Origin: Cellvibrionales bacterium UBA1969
Lineage (GTDB): Bacteria; Pseudomonadota; Gammaproteobacteria; Pseudomonadales; UBA7434
Direction: 5' to 3'
DNA: 64,000 bases
NCBI GenBank assembly: GCA_002339085.1
Contig: DDDX01000082.1
Location: 1 to 64,000, forward strand
Each line of letters opens with the position of its first letter. Within the stretch, counting starts at the first letter, position 1. Below, piece after piece: positions 53,285 through 63,535 of this stretch. The notes beneath the pieces are model-generated. The model saw only the letters and a list, made by a program, of their open reading frames with translations. It searched no databases and was not told where the DNA came from. Both the position numbers and the translations under genes were made by a program.

Positions 53285-53809
53285 TTAGAGTACGGGAAGA
53301 TTCAAGCGCTTAACAATCGATTGCGCCGTTAAGCGCGGCTTGTTATTTTCAGTCGCAATAATAATATCAGCCACTTCTCGATAGAGGGGCTCACGAATTA
53401 TCATCAAATTTTTAAGCGTCTGGGCTGGATCGCCCTCATTCAATAAAGGCCTTGAGCGGTCATTTCCTGTCCGTCTCAACTGCTGACTAACACTAGTTTG
53501 CAAAAAAACTGAGGTGCCAGATTGATTCAACAATTGCCGATTTTCCTCGCGCATAACAATACCGCCACCGGTAGCAATAACAGCAGGTGAAGATTGGCAG
53601 ATATGATAGAGCACTTTATGCTCTCGGTCGCGAAACCCCTGCTCACCTTCAACATCAAATATCCATGGGATATCAGCGCCACTTCGCTGCTCTATCTCGT
53701 GATCGGTATCGATGAAAGGTAATTGCAAAGCACTTGCCAAATAACGACCGATGGTCGTTTTCCCAGCGCCCATTGGGCCAACCAGAAATATTCTCGTTGC
53801 GTCTGACAT
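53285..53809 (-). CDS. aroK: shikimate kinase
   Basis: A 174-residue kinase. P-loop GPMGAGKTTIGR (11-22), shikimate-binding DTDHEIEQRSG and GGGIVMREENR, and the lid RPLL are all present. It is the gene next to the decayed pilQ, as expected from the usual pilQ-aroK-aroB order. Confidence 0.96.
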   Translation of the reverse strand: MSDATRIFLVGPMGAGKTTIGRYLASALQLPFIDTDHEIEQRSGADIPWIFDVEGEQGFRDREHKVLYHICQSSPAVIATGGGIVMREENRQLLNQSGTSVFLQTSVSQQLRRTGNDRSRPLLNEGDPAQTLKNLMIIREPLYREVADIIIATENNKPRLTAQSIVKRLNLPVL

Positions 53810-53849
53810 ACAGCACCGACTTCTTTCGCTTTGTGTTTAAAGAAGCTAT

Positions 53850-54525
53850 TTATAGCACAGCGCAACTAAACAAGTCTAACATGCTATCAGTTAATATTTT
53901 AGGTGTTATTAAAATCAGCGACTTATTTTTTTGATAGCCAAAGATAGCTCGCTTGAACAGTCTGTACAAAAGGGGAATATCACCCAGCAAAGACACTTTA
54001 GTTTCTTGCTCTAGCTGGCTTTTTCTAAAAATGCCGCCTAAAAATATGGGCTTATCATTATCCATTAAGGCATGAGTTCTAATTTGATTTTTCAAAAAAA
54101 TAGGCACTTGTGAATTATTTTAGCCATACACTTTGTTTTCACTGCGGGGGCATTGTTTAATCACTAAGTCCAAGATTAAAGGTTATCGGTGGTAATTCTG
54201 GGCCTTAAACGTAAACTTAAAACGCCTCTTTAAATTTAATTATAGAGCAACCACTAGCCGAATATTCTTCATTAGGAATTTCTTTACCTGACTTAATTTC
54301 AGCCTCTTGTTTATCGCTAGCAATAATTCTTGGCTGCGAAATGATTTTGCCGCGACCTTCAACGGCAATGACCCTTAACTCAACATTAAGTGCGAAATTA
54401 TCACTGAGAAAACCAATGGCAAAGGACTGTGAGTGTCCAAGCGCTTCAATAACACCTAGGTCAACAAATTCTGCCCCAGGAAAATGAAGGCTAACATTAC
54501 CATTGGCAAAATCAAACACACTACT
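53850..54525 (-). pseudogene. pilQ: pilQ secretin remnant, decayed
   Basis: Only the C-terminal third of the type IV pilus secretin remains, broken into pieces. The first piece has VEGRGKIISQPRIIASDKQE and KSGKEIPNEE, then reaches FKEAF and stops at 54217. Shifting by one nucleotide restores LSLRLRPRITTDN; another 1-nt shift near 54172-54181 restores LILDLVI; the frame then meets TAA at 54120-54122 inside VYG-NNSQVPIF. The last piece continues NQIRTHALMDNDKPIFLGGI, then LLGDIP and LITPKIL to its stop at 53850. So at least two frameshifts and one nonsense codon are present. The N-terminal two thirds of pilQ, and pilMNOP, are gone; ponA begins about 120 nt further on. A few of these pieces might be expressed, but no working secretin can be made. 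Confidence 0.9.
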
Positions 54526-54645
54526 TTAGAAATTTATTTAAGTTTTATCGCTACTAAAGGAGATTTTTACCTATTTTATTTTCTCTGTTTTCGTTATCCT
54601 GTCAGTCTTTGAATAGCTTTGTTTACCAAGGTCAAACAGACAGTT

Positions 54646-57195
54646 ATGCAAGCGCGAAAGTTCCTATTTAAAACTTTTTTTACATTAGCGTTACTAAGCG
54701 CGCTCTCTGGTTTGATTGTTATTTGTGCGACATACCTCTATCTTAGTCCTAAGTTACCTTCGGTTGATGTTCTTCAAGAAGCAAAAATGCAAGTCCCTTT
54801 GCGAATCTATTCACAAAATGGAAAATTAATGGGTGAGTTTGGTGAGAAACTTCGAACTCCAATCCGCAAAGAGGATGTGCCTCCCCAGTTTATCAATGCC
54901 ATTCTTTCAGCTGAAGATGATAGATTTTTACAACACCAAGGCGTCGATCTTGCCGGATTACTACGGGCAGCACTTCAACTTTTTGCCTCCGGTAAAATTC
55001 AAAGTGGCGGCAGCACCATTACCATGCAAGTTGCACGCAATTTTTTCTTGAGCAGTGAAAAAACATTCTTGCGTAAATTCAACGAGATTTTTTTAGCGAT
55101 CCAAATCGAACAGAGTCTTACAAAAGATCAAATTCTTGAGCTCTATATGAATAAAATTTTTTTAGGTAAGCGAGCATACGGCATAGAAGCTGCTGCGCAG
55201 GTCTATTACGGTAAGTCGATTAATGAATTAGACTTAGCGCAACTCGCCATGATTGCCGGTTTGCCCAAAGCACCTTCGGCCTACAACCCGATTAATAACT
55301 CACAACGTGCCAAAATAAGGCGAGATTGGATTCTTGGTAGGATGAACAAATTAGGTTTTATTACCGCTGCTGAGTTCGCAATGCATTCCGCTCAGCCTGT
55401 CACCGCTCGCTATCATGGCACTACGCTAGAGTTAAATGCTGGCCATGCTGCAGAAATAGCTCGTAATCTTGCCATAGAAAAGCTTGGCCTTAAGGCTTAT
55501 ACCGACGGTTTCACCATCACAACAACCATCGACAGCCACCAACAGGAAGCGGCGCAGCAAGCCATAGAAAACGGCTTATTTAATTACGATTTAAGGCATG
55601 GCCACCGTGGGCCTGAACAGACTTTTCCTATAGAGGAGCGTGATCAGTGGTCTGCAATGATCAATCAACTACGGCCGATCAATGGGCTAGAGCCCGCAGT
55701 GATTACGGCTTTTTCTGACCAGCCCATCCTGGCTCAAGGAAACCCTCAACAACTGCCCAACCCGAAGCAGGCTGATAATGACGACCCGTTAATTCAACCG
55801 CAAGCTTATGTTCATCTTTTACTCTCTGATAATCGTGAAATCGCTTTCAAGTGGAATAAAAAAGCCAATCCCATCAGACCTTACATCACTGAAAATAAAC
55901 GAGGAGTAGGTATAAAATCCTTAACTGAATTATTTGAGCCAGGTGATGTTATTCGAATAAAAATATCGCCCGAAAGTAATGAAGTTTTTTTGACACAACT
56001 GCCCGATGTAAATGCTAGCTTAGTGGCTATTCGTCCTAATCAAGGAGCAATTAGTGCACTCATTGGCGGCTTTGACTTTCAGTCAAGTAAATTTAATCGC
56101 GCCACTCAAGCCCATCGTCAGACTGGCTCCAATTTAAAGCCTTTCATCTATGCTGCCGCTATCGAAAATGGCTTTACTGCAGCCAGTCTTATTAACGATG
56201 CACCAATCGTATTTTCAGATCAACAACTTGAAAGTGACTGGCGACCACAAAACTCAGGTGGCACCTTCTCTGGGCCAACGACCCTCCGAGAAGCGCTTTA
56301 TCAATCAAAAAATTTGGTTTCAATCCGACTACTTCAGGAGCTAGGTATTCGTAAAGCAATCACTTATTTAGAGCGCTTTAACTTTAACGAACGAGCTTTG
56401 CCGAGAGATCTTTCCCTTGCATTAGGCAGTTACGCAATGACGCCCTTGCAACTCGCAACCGCTTATTCAAGCATTGCTAACGGTGGTTTTAAAGTGACTC
56501 CTTTTCTTGTTGACGAAATCATCGACCGCAATGGAAAGGTCGTTTTTAAATCGCCTCGCGTAGAGGTTTGCTCAAACTGTGACAACTCAACAAGTTCGAC
56601 AAAAAAATCGAGCAAAATAGAAAACCAAGATTTTATCGAGGCTGACTCGCTGGACGCCCTACTAGAACAGGAACTTCAAGCAGAGAAGGCTAAAGAAACT
56701 AAACAAGCCGACCGTATTATGGACTCCCGTGTGGTCTATATCATCGATAGCATTTTAAAGGACGCCATACAGAAAGGCACAGCAATAAAAGCTAGGGGCT
56801 TAGGACGCAAAGATTTAGCGGGAAAAACGGGAACAACCAACGGCCCTACCGACGCCTGGTTCTCTGGCTATCATCCTGATTTAGCCGTTACGACTTGGCT
56901 GGGGTTTGACAGCAACAAGAATATTGGCACCCGCGAATACGGTGGTTCAGCAGCGCTACCTATTTGGATAGACTTTATGCAAGAAAATCTTAATCGCCTG
57001 GAGACAACAACACCTATTCGCCCAAGTGGCATGGTATCGGTTAAAATCGATAGCCGTACAGGCAAGGCGGCAAATGACTCGTCAAAAAATACCCGCTTTG
57101 AATTATTCCTAGAGGAACACTCGCCACAGCAATCATCAACAAGGCAAAATTCAACTAAGCCCAAAGAAACACAACTTAACGAAGAGTTGTTTTAG
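54646..57195 (+). CDS. ponA: penicillin-binding protein 1A
   Basis: About 849 residues from the ATG at 54646 (a TTG at 54619 is an alternative). One N-terminal membrane helix is followed by the glycosyltransferase-51 domain with catalytic Glu in AEDDRFLQHQGVD, GGSTITMQVARNFF and GKRAYGIEAAAQVYYGK. The transpeptidase has GSNLKPF (Ser near 494), SKN in YQSKNLVS, and KTGTTN (near 726). It makes and cross-links septal and side-wall peptidoglycan. In relatives it lies back to back with pilM; here only a pilQ remnant is left between it and aroK. Confidence 0.96.
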   Translation: MQARKFLFKTFFTLALLSALSGLIVICATYLYLSPKLPSVDVLQEAKMQVPLRIYSQNGKLMGEFGEKLRTPIRKEDVPPQFINAILSAEDDRFLQHQGVDLAGLLRAALQLFASGKIQSGGSTITMQVARNFFLSSEKTFLRKFNEIFLAIQIEQSLTKDQILELYMNKIFLGKRAYGIEAAAQVYYGKSINELDLAQLAMIAGLPKAPSAYNPINNSQRAKIRRDWILGRMNKLGFITAAEFAMHSAQPVTARYHGTTLELNAGHAAEIARNLAIEKLGLKAYTDGFTITTTIDSHQQEAAQQAIENGLFNYDLRHGHRGPEQTFPIEERDQWSAMINQLRPINGLEPAVITAFSDQPILAQGNPQQLPNPKQADNDDPLIQPQAYVHLLLSDNREIAFKWNKKANPIRPYITENKRGVGIKSLTELFEPGDVIRIKISPESNEVFLTQLPDVNASLVAIRPNQGAISALIGGFDFQSSKFNRATQAHRQTGSNLKPFIYAAAIENGFTAASLINDAPIVFSDQQLESDWRPQNSGGTFSGPTTLREALYQSKNLVSIRLLQELGIRKAITYLERFNFNERALPRDLSLALGSYAMTPLQLATAYSSIANGGFKVTPFLVDEIIDRNGKVVFKSPRVEVCSNCDNSTSSTKKSSKIENQDFIEADSLDALLEQELQAEKAKETKQADRIMDSRVVYIIDSILKDAIQKGTAIKARGLGRKDLAGKTGTTNGPTDAWFSGYHPDLAVTTWLGFDSNKNIGTREYGGSAALPIWIDFMQENLNRLETTTPIRPSGMVSVKIDSRTGKAANDSSKNTRFELFLEEHSPQQSSTRQNSTKPKETQLNEELF

Positions 57196-58457
57196 CTATA
57201 TTTCTTTTCGTCGAATGGCAATTGTGCCACACCACTCTCAACTGCCGCTTGAGCGACAGCCGCAGACACTTGGTTTAATAAGCGCGGATCAAGGGGTTTG
57301 GGAATGATATATTCTTTGCCGTAACTTAATGTCAGTAAACCACAGGCTTTCGCTACCGCCGAAGGCACAGCCTCTCTTGCTAGATCCTTGAGCGCATGCA
57401 CTGCCGCAATCTTCATCGCTTCATTAATTTCACTCGCTCTGACATCAAGCGCCCCCCTAAATATATAGGGAAAGCCTAAGACATTATTAACCTGATTCGG
57501 TAAATCAGAACGCCCCGTCGCCATGATAATATCGTCGCGAGTCGCATGCGCAAGTGCAGGTGAAATTTCTGGATCAGGATTAGAACAAGCAAAAATAACC
57601 GGATTAGCCGCCATCGTTAATAATGCTTCTGGCTTCAGTAAATTCGAGCCCGAAAGACCAATAAAAACATCGGCGTCAATACAGGCGTCATCGAGCGTTC
57701 TCGCCTCAGTCTGCAAAGCAAATTCGGCTTTAAATTCATTCACCTCTTTTCGGCCTTGATAGATAACGCCTAAGCGATCCAACATAACAATGTTTTCGGC
57801 GTTGGCACCTAAACTAACTAATAATCGCATGCCCGCAATGGCCGCCGAACCAGCACCCAAACAAACAATTTTCGCACTAGCCAGCGTTTTACCTTGTAGC
57901 TCAAGGGCATTGATTAATGCCGCGGCTGTCACAATCGCTGTGCCATGTTGATCGTCATGAAACACGGGAATATCGCAAAGCTCTTGTAAGCGCCTTTCAA
58001 TCTCAAAGCATTCAGGTGCTTTAATATCTTCAAGATTAATGCCACCAAAGGTTTTAGAAATATTTCTGACAGTTTCAATAAAACTTTCAGTGTCCTCGGT
58101 ATCAACCTCAACATCAATAGAATCAATTTTTCCAAAACGCTTAAACAATAAAGCCTTGCCTTCCATTACCGGCTTGCTAGCCAACGCGCCCAAATTACCT
58201 AAACCAAGAATAGCGCTGCCATTACTGATCACGGCAACCAAGTTGGCCTTAATGGTGAAGTTGTATGCGAGTTCTGGATTTTCGGCAATTGCCCTGACTG
58301 GCTCAGCCACGCCTGGACTATAAGCAAGGGCAAGATCGTCTTGCGTCTCTGCCGAGGTCGTTAATGCAATTGAAATCTTGCCAGGCGCTGGGAATGCGTG
58401 ATAATCGAGAGCCGCTTGCCGAGGGGCATCTTTAGAAAAGCGAGTTGTCATAATCAA
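57192..58457 (-). CDS. maeB: malic enzyme, short form without phosphotransacetylase domain
   Basis: A 421-residue malate dehydrogenase (oxaloacetate-decarboxylating): AYSPGVAEP, GSAILGLGNLG, FHDDQHGTAIV and the nucleotide-binding LGAGSAAIAG are all present. E. coli MaeB carries an extra C-terminal phosphotransacetylase-like domain (~760 residues); this form lacks it. NAD or NADP use cannot be told with certainty. It is convergent with ponA with a 4-nt overlap and lies before rpmE and priA as in Pseudomonas. Confidence 0.9.
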   Translation of the reverse strand: MIMTTRFSKDAPRQAALDYHAFPAPGKISIALTTSAETQDDLALAYSPGVAEPVRAIAENPELAYNFTIKANLVAVISNGSAILGLGNLGALASKPVMEGKALLFKRFGKIDSIDVEVDTEDTESFIETVRNISKTFGGINLEDIKAPECFEIERRLQELCDIPVFHDDQHGTAIVTAAALINALELQGKTLASAKIVCLGAGSAAIAGMRLLVSLGANAENIVMLDRLGVIYQGRKEVNEFKAEFALQTEARTLDDACIDADVFIGLSGSNLLKPEALLTMAANPVIFACSNPDPEISPALAHATRDDIIMATGRSDLPNQVNNVLGFPYIFRGALDVRASEINEAMKIAAVHALKDLAREAVPSAVAKACGLLTLSYGKEYIIPKPLDPRLLNQVSAAVAQAAVESGVAQLPFDEKKYS

Positions 58458-58668
58458 CCATCAATATAGCCAAAGAAAAGGCCGGTCACCATGATTAAAA
58501 TACTGTATCAAACAGGGACAGACACAAAGTAAAGACAGAGTAAGGCGCTTAGGCAAGCATGGAAAGTAAAAGGATAGTGAATTTTATAAATTAGCGGGGA
58601 TTCATCCTGCCTAGGAAACCGATAATGACGCTTTTCATCAATAACTTAATTATACTGAATGGCTATGC

Positions 58669-58692
58669 CAGCTACAGAAAACACTGTAGCTG
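58669..58692. repeat. perfect 9-bp inverted repeat
   Basis: CAGCTACAG (58669-58677) and CTGTAGCTG (58684-58692) pair exactly around a 6-nt loop, 26 nt past the rpmE2 stop. There is no T run, so it may be a 3' RNA-stabilising hairpin or a terminator of unusual type. Confidence 0.6.
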
Positions 58693-58717
58693 ATGAGAGA
58701 AAATAAACCAGAGCTTA

Positions 58718-58975
58718 CTACTTCTTAGTCGAACGATTACCGAAGCGTTTATTAAAGCGATCAACACGACCACCGGTATCCAATATCTTTTGTTGGCCGG
58801 TATAAAACGGGTGCGATGCCGATGAAGTATCTACCGTACAGTAGGGATAGGTTTTTCCATCCTTCCATTCTATTGTCTGGCTGGTTTTCAGTGTTGAGCG
58901 AGTCATAAAGTACTCATCGACACTGGTGTCATGAAAAATAACGGTTTGGTATTCTGGATGTATATCTGCTTTCAT
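58718..58975 (-). CDS. rpmE2: 50S ribosomal protein L31, type B
   Basis: 85 residues from the ATG at 58975 ([20 protein letters not shown]); a longer reading from 59032 adds a non-conserved leader. The C-terminus [20 protein letters not shown] is typical of L31. The zinc-binding CxxC pair of type A L31 is absent (only one Cys, in TYPYC), so this is the zinc-independent type B form. It sits at the conserved rpmE site between maeB and priA, where relatives usually carry the zinc form. Confidence 0.92.
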   Translation of the reverse strand: MKADIHPEYQTVIFHDTSVDEYFMTRSTLKTSQTIEWKDGKTYPYCTVDTSSASHPFYTGQQKILDTGGRVDRFNKRFGNRSTKK

Positions 58976-59353
58976 GGGTTTTCCTTGATCAGTGCGTGAT
59001 ACCGCTCTCCGATTCACTTGCGACTCTATCATTTCTAGGCCAGCAATCGGTACCGTATCGACTAGTATCAGTTAGACAGCGCGGGATTCTACCAGAATCA
59101 TACCAGCACGCAAGCGAATTGGGGGGGTATTCTCTGCCCTAGCTCTGATCATTTTGTATACTCAACCAACCTTTGATCGATTAAAAATATACCTTCTTAC
59201 CCAAAAAATAAAAATAATACATTATAATCAATAACTTAATGATATGTTCGCCAATCGTTTTCTCTGGGTGGTTTACTGCCGTAACTATAGAGCCTATTAC
59301 GGCGAAACAGAGTAAACTAGATACCAGTCAAAACGACCCAAATACAATTTCTG
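58976..59353. other. intergenic region between rpmE2 and priA
   Basis: 378 bp of divergent spacer holding the promoters of rpmE2 (minus) and priA (plus). I looked for a Zur-type palindrome, since zinc-independent L31 genes are often Zur-controlled, and did not find a convincing one. Most of the priA-proximal half is AT-rich. Confidence 0.4.
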
Positions 59354-61618
59354 ATGGCCCAGGATTTCAACCCCTCGATGAGCAGCAACCCAGCACGGAT
59401 TATTCAAGTTGTGATTGCCTCTCCATTACGGCAATTTTTTGATTATTTGCCTGCCGAAGGAAAACTCGCTAAAGACTACTTAGTGGGCAGTCGCGTGCAA
59501 GTCCCTTTTGGAAGAAGGAATATTACCGGCATCGTGATCGGCCATAGCGACTCATCGGCTATTGCCGCCAATAAACTTAAAGCCATTCTTAGCTCACTTG
59601 ATAGCGTTGCCTTGCTCGATCAAGAGATGCTGACACTGGGTCGGTGGATGAGTCAGTATTATCATCACCCGCTAGGCGATGCTATTCTCAATTTGTTGCC
59701 CACTAAGCTACGTAAGGGCGGTGCTTATGACGCTTACACTCAGCAATATTGGCAAATTAGCCAACATGGCTTAGGGCTCGATGATCAAGCACTAAGTCGC
59801 GCACCCAAACAGCAGTCGCTGCTGAACCGACTCCGCCAACAGGCACTTGACGAGCATTCGCATGCCGCTATTCCCGAGCAACAAATAACCGCAGAGGGGC
59901 ACTCTCGCACTACGGCATTGGCATTGGCAAAAAAAGCACTCATCCTTCAGTCTTCACGAGGCTATTACCCTAGAGACTGCCAAAGTTTACTGCAGGGCGA
60001 AGGCAATGATGTACTGCCGACACTCAACACAGAGCAACGCAATGCCGACCAACTGATTGAACAGCAACTTAATCACTTTGCCACTGTTTTATTAGAGGGA
60101 ATTACGGGCAGTGGTAAAACCGAGGTTTACCTTCGCGCCATTGCAAAAGTATTGACTCAACAACACCAGGCTTTGGTGCTAGTCCCTGAAATCGGCCTAA
60201 CACCTCAGACTATTCAACGTTTTGTGGCACGCTTTAAAGTCCCTATCGCAATTTTTCATTCAGGCCTCAATGACCGCGAACGACTGGCTGCCTGGACAGC
60301 TAGTAAAGAAGGTCGTGCAAGAATTATTATTGGCACACGCTCAGCCATTTTCACACCTACTCAGAACTTAGGTATTATCATCATTGATGAAGAACACGAC
60401 AATTCCTATAAACAACAAGACGGTATTCGTTACTCGGCTAGGGATATCGCAATTATTTTGGCACAAAAACAAAAATTGCCGGTTATCTTGGGCTCTGCTA
60501 CGCCATCTTTAGAGACTTATGCCAATGTCAATGCCAATAAATATCGCCATGTTGTCCTTCAGCAACGGGCAGGAAACGCCCAACCACCGGCTATTGAACT
60601 GGTTGATATTCGACGACAAGCCTTGCATCAAGGCTTGAGCGATCAGGCCATTAGCGCAATCAATAGTACACTTGCGGAAGGCAAGCAAGCGATGGTGTTT
60701 ATCAATCGCCGCGGTTTTGCACAGTTATTAATGTGCCATGATTGTGGCTGGCAAGCACAATGCAGTCAGTGCGATGCCCGGCTAACTCTCCATCAACGGC
60801 CGGCCACCCTTCGCTGCCATCATTGCGATTTCAGATCTGCAGTCCCCAGCCACTGCCCGCAATGTCAGTCAAAAAATCTGATGGATGTTGGTCAAGGCAC
60901 CCAACGCAGTGCTGAAGCACTGTCTGATTTATTTCCACAGCATACAATTCTGCGTGTTGACCGTGACAGCACACAAGGAAAGCAAGCCATGGGAGCGCAA
61001 ATCGAGCGCATTAATCGTGGTCAGGCAGCCATATTGGTGGGTACTCAGATGCTTGCCAAGGGTCATCACTTTGCCGCGTTAAGCTTGGTGTTGGTCTTAG
61101 ATGTCGATCAAGGCCTTTATAGTCCTGACTTTCGAAGCGCTGAAAAAACCCTTCAGTTACTGACACAAGTAGCAGGTCGTGCCGGCCGAAGTGACACATT
61201 GGGACGGGTATTAATCCAAACGCATTTACCTGACCACCCTTTGTTAATAAATTGGCAGCAACACAGCTACCAAGGGGTAAAGGCGACGTTAATGGCCGAG
61301 CGAGAACTTTACTCACTGCCGCCTATCACGCATATGGCGATACTAAGAGCAGACAGCACTAAGCCCCAACAAGCAATGCAAGTTCTTTCTCAGTTGTTAC
61401 GCGATCATCCTGCCAATAATCACTGTCAAATATTAGGCCCATTAGCAAACATTATGGAAAAACGAGCCGGTCGACATCGCGCCCAATTAATTATCAAGTC
61501 ACCGCAGAGAAAAGCCCTACACAACACTATCGAACAATTTGTACAGCAGTTTGAAGCCGCAAAATTGCCCAGCAGCCTTCGATGGAGTGTCGATATTGAT
61601 CCGCAAGATGTCATCTAA
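59354..61618 (+). CDS. priA: primosomal replication-restart helicase PriA
   Basis: A 754-residue DEAD/H-type 3'-5' helicase that reloads the replisome at stalled forks. An N-terminal DNA-binding domain (FFDYLPAEG, RVQVPFG) precedes Walker A GITGSGKTEVY (about 249-259) and the DEEH motif IIIDEEHDNSYKQQDG. Paired zinc fingers CHDCGWQAQCSQC and CHHC/CPQC lie near 455-500, followed by VGTQMLAKGHHF and QVAGRAGR. Start choice is weak as no clear ribosome site precedes the ATG. Confidence 0.96.
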   Translation: MAQDFNPSMSSNPARIIQVVIASPLRQFFDYLPAEGKLAKDYLVGSRVQVPFGRRNITGIVIGHSDSSAIAANKLKAILSSLDSVALLDQEMLTLGRWMSQYYHHPLGDAILNLLPTKLRKGGAYDAYTQQYWQISQHGLGLDDQALSRAPKQQSLLNRLRQQALDEHSHAAIPEQQITAEGHSRTTALALAKKALILQSSRGYYPRDCQSLLQGEGNDVLPTLNTEQRNADQLIEQQLNHFATVLLEGITGSGKTEVYLRAIAKVLTQQHQALVLVPEIGLTPQTIQRFVARFKVPIAIFHSGLNDRERLAAWTASKEGRARIIIGTRSAIFTPTQNLGIIIIDEEHDNSYKQQDGIRYSARDIAIILAQKQKLPVILGSATPSLETYANVNANKYRHVVLQQRAGNAQPPAIELVDIRRQALHQGLSDQAISAINSTLAEGKQAMVFINRRGFAQLLMCHDCGWQAQCSQCDARLTLHQRPATLRCHHCDFRSAVPSHCPQCQSKNLMDVGQGTQRSAEALSDLFPQHTILRVDRDSTQGKQAMGAQIERINRGQAAILVGTQMLAKGHHFAALSLVLVLDVDQGLYSPDFRSAEKTLQLLTQVAGRAGRSDTLGRVLIQTHLPDHPLLINWQQHSYQGVKATLMAERELYSLPPITHMAILRADSTKPQQAMQVLSQLLRDHPANNHCQILGPLANIMEKRAGRHRAQLIIKSPQRKALHNTIEQFVQQFEAAKLPSSLRWSVDIDPQDVI

Positions 61619-61760
61619 ATACACGCCGACCTTGTCGGATGAGATCGGACTCGCCATAATAGCAGGCAGCTGCTATTGCACCCGAATAAAGGACATTGCT
61701 GTTTACATTCAGGAAGCGACTAGCCTTGCACCGCTATAAGAAACTGAGACCACTGTATTC

Positions 61761-63467
61761 ATGAAAGACATTATTCAGCAACTGATTCAGCAAGCCATCG
61801 ACAATATGATTAGCAGTGAAGTGCTGCCGTCAATTGCCTTGCCGGCAATAAAGGTTGAACGCACTCGGGATTCAAGCCACGGCGATTTAGCCTGCAATAT
61901 CGCTTTAGCGCTGGCAAAATCCAGCGGCCTTGCACCGCGCGAACTGGCAGCATTGATCTGTGAAAACCTACCTGATAATGAGCTGGTACTAAGTACTGAC
62001 ATAGCTGGGCCGGGTTTTATTAATTTCTTTTTAGTCAAAACAACCCAAACGGATGTTGTGCTAAATATAATCGAGCAAGGCGAGCGCTTTGGCCAGAATC
62101 AAAACGGGCATGATAGCAAAGGACAGCCCAAGGCGGTTCAAGTAGAGTTTGTTTCGGCCAACCCAACCGGGCCATTACATGTCGGCCATGGTCGTGGCGC
62201 AGCGGTCGGCGACAGTATTTGTCGGCTTCTTAGCGCGAGTGGTTGGAATGTTACGCGCGAGTTTTACTACAACGATGCAGGCCAACAAATTAATAATTTA
62301 GCCGCCTCAGTACAATCGCGCTGCCAAGGTATTGGCCCCAACGACCCGCAATGGCCAGAAGACGGTTATCGAGGTGAATATATCACAGAGCTGGCCGCCT
62401 ACTACATGGCCGGTAAGATGGTCAATGGTATCGCTGGTTTGGCCGATGCTGACAATCATTCAGCCATTCGTGACTATGCCGTCGCTTACCTTCGCAATGA
62501 ACAAGATATCGACTTGCAAGCCTTTCGCGTCGAGTTTGATGTATTTTCGCTGGAGTCAGACTTATATACCGACGGTAAAGTCGAGTCGACGGTAAAGACA
62601 TTAATCGCTAACGGCTTCACTTATGAATCAGAAGGTGCACTTTGGCTTAAGACCACCGAATTTGGCGATGATAAAGACCGCGTAATGCGCAAGTCCGATG
62701 GCGGCTACACATACTTTGTACCGGATGTAGCCTACCATCTTGAGAAATGGCAGCGAGGCTTTACCACAGTGATCAATGAGCAAGGCGCAGATCACCATAG
62801 CACCATTACCCGTGTTAGAGCCGGCTTACAAGCTTTACAGGTTGGCATTCCACAGGGCTGGCCAGATTATGTTTTACACCAAATGGTTACCGTCATGCGT
62901 GATGGCGAAGAAGTTAAAATCTCAAAGCGCGCGGGTAGCTATGTCACCTTAAGTGATTTAATTGAGCAAGTGGGCTGTGATACAACGCGTTATTTCTTAG
63001 TCGCTCGCCGTGCCGATTCACAGCTGACTTTTGATATTGACTTGGCCCTGCAAAAAACTAATGATAACCCGGTTTTTTATATTCAATACGCGCACGCTCG
63101 AGTCTGCAGCGTCATGCGACAAGCCGCTGATAAGTCTCTGCCTTTTGATTTAACATTAGGCAAAGCAAACCTTGAGTTACTCGTTACCGATACCGAACTG
63201 GCCTTACTAAAAACCCTGGCCGCCTATCCTGATTGTGTCGCTAATAGTGCGCGCGACTTCGCACCTCACAATATTGCCAGCTACTTGCGTGACTTAGCGG
63301 CCAATCTTCATGCCTGGTATGCCAGTGGTTCGCAACAAAAAGAATGGCAGTTATTAGTCGCAGATGACAAACTGCGCAACGCACGCTTAACACTAGCTGA
63401 GGCCAGTCGTCAGGTCATCGAAAACGGCCTAAACTTACTCGGCGTGAGTGCGCCCACAAAAATGTAA
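61761..63467 (+). CDS. argS: arginyl-tRNA synthetase
   Basis: A 568-residue class I synthetase. The HIGH motif is HVGH in SANPTGPLHVGHGRG (near 128-142), and the KMSKS equivalent is KISKRAG. The N-terminal Add-1 domain (TRDSSHGDLACNIAL) and the C-terminal anticodon-binding DALR-type domain (YARVCSVMRQA) are present. It charges tRNA-Arg and follows priA as in Pseudomonas. Confidence 0.96.
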   Translation: MKDIIQQLIQQAIDNMISSEVLPSIALPAIKVERTRDSSHGDLACNIALALAKSSGLAPRELAALICENLPDNELVLSTDIAGPGFINFFLVKTTQTDVVLNIIEQGERFGQNQNGHDSKGQPKAVQVEFVSANPTGPLHVGHGRGAAVGDSICRLLSASGWNVTREFYYNDAGQQINNLAASVQSRCQGIGPNDPQWPEDGYRGEYITELAAYYMAGKMVNGIAGLADADNHSAIRDYAVAYLRNEQDIDLQAFRVEFDVFSLESDLYTDGKVESTVKTLIANGFTYESEGALWLKTTEFGDDKDRVMRKSDGGYTYFVPDVAYHLEKWQRGFTTVINEQGADHHSTITRVRAGLQALQVGIPQGWPDYVLHQMVTVMRDGEEVKISKRAGSYVTLSDLIEQVGCDTTRYFLVARRADSQLTFDIDLALQKTNDNPVFYIQYAHARVCSVMRQAADKSLPFDLTLGKANLELLVTDTELALLKTLAAYPDCVANSARDFAPHNIASYLRDLAANLHAWYASGSQQKEWQLLVADDKLRNARLTLAEASRQVIENGLNLLGVSAPTKM

Positions 63468-63535
63468 AATGAAGACATCGTCTCACATAGCGTTAGTTAA
63501 ACAGGCATCCTCCCCAGCCAAGGATACTATCGACC

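Noticed and set aside
58976..59353. Zur operator upstream of the type B L31 gene
   Set aside because: No palindrome close to the Zur consensus was found; only AT-rich sequence is present.
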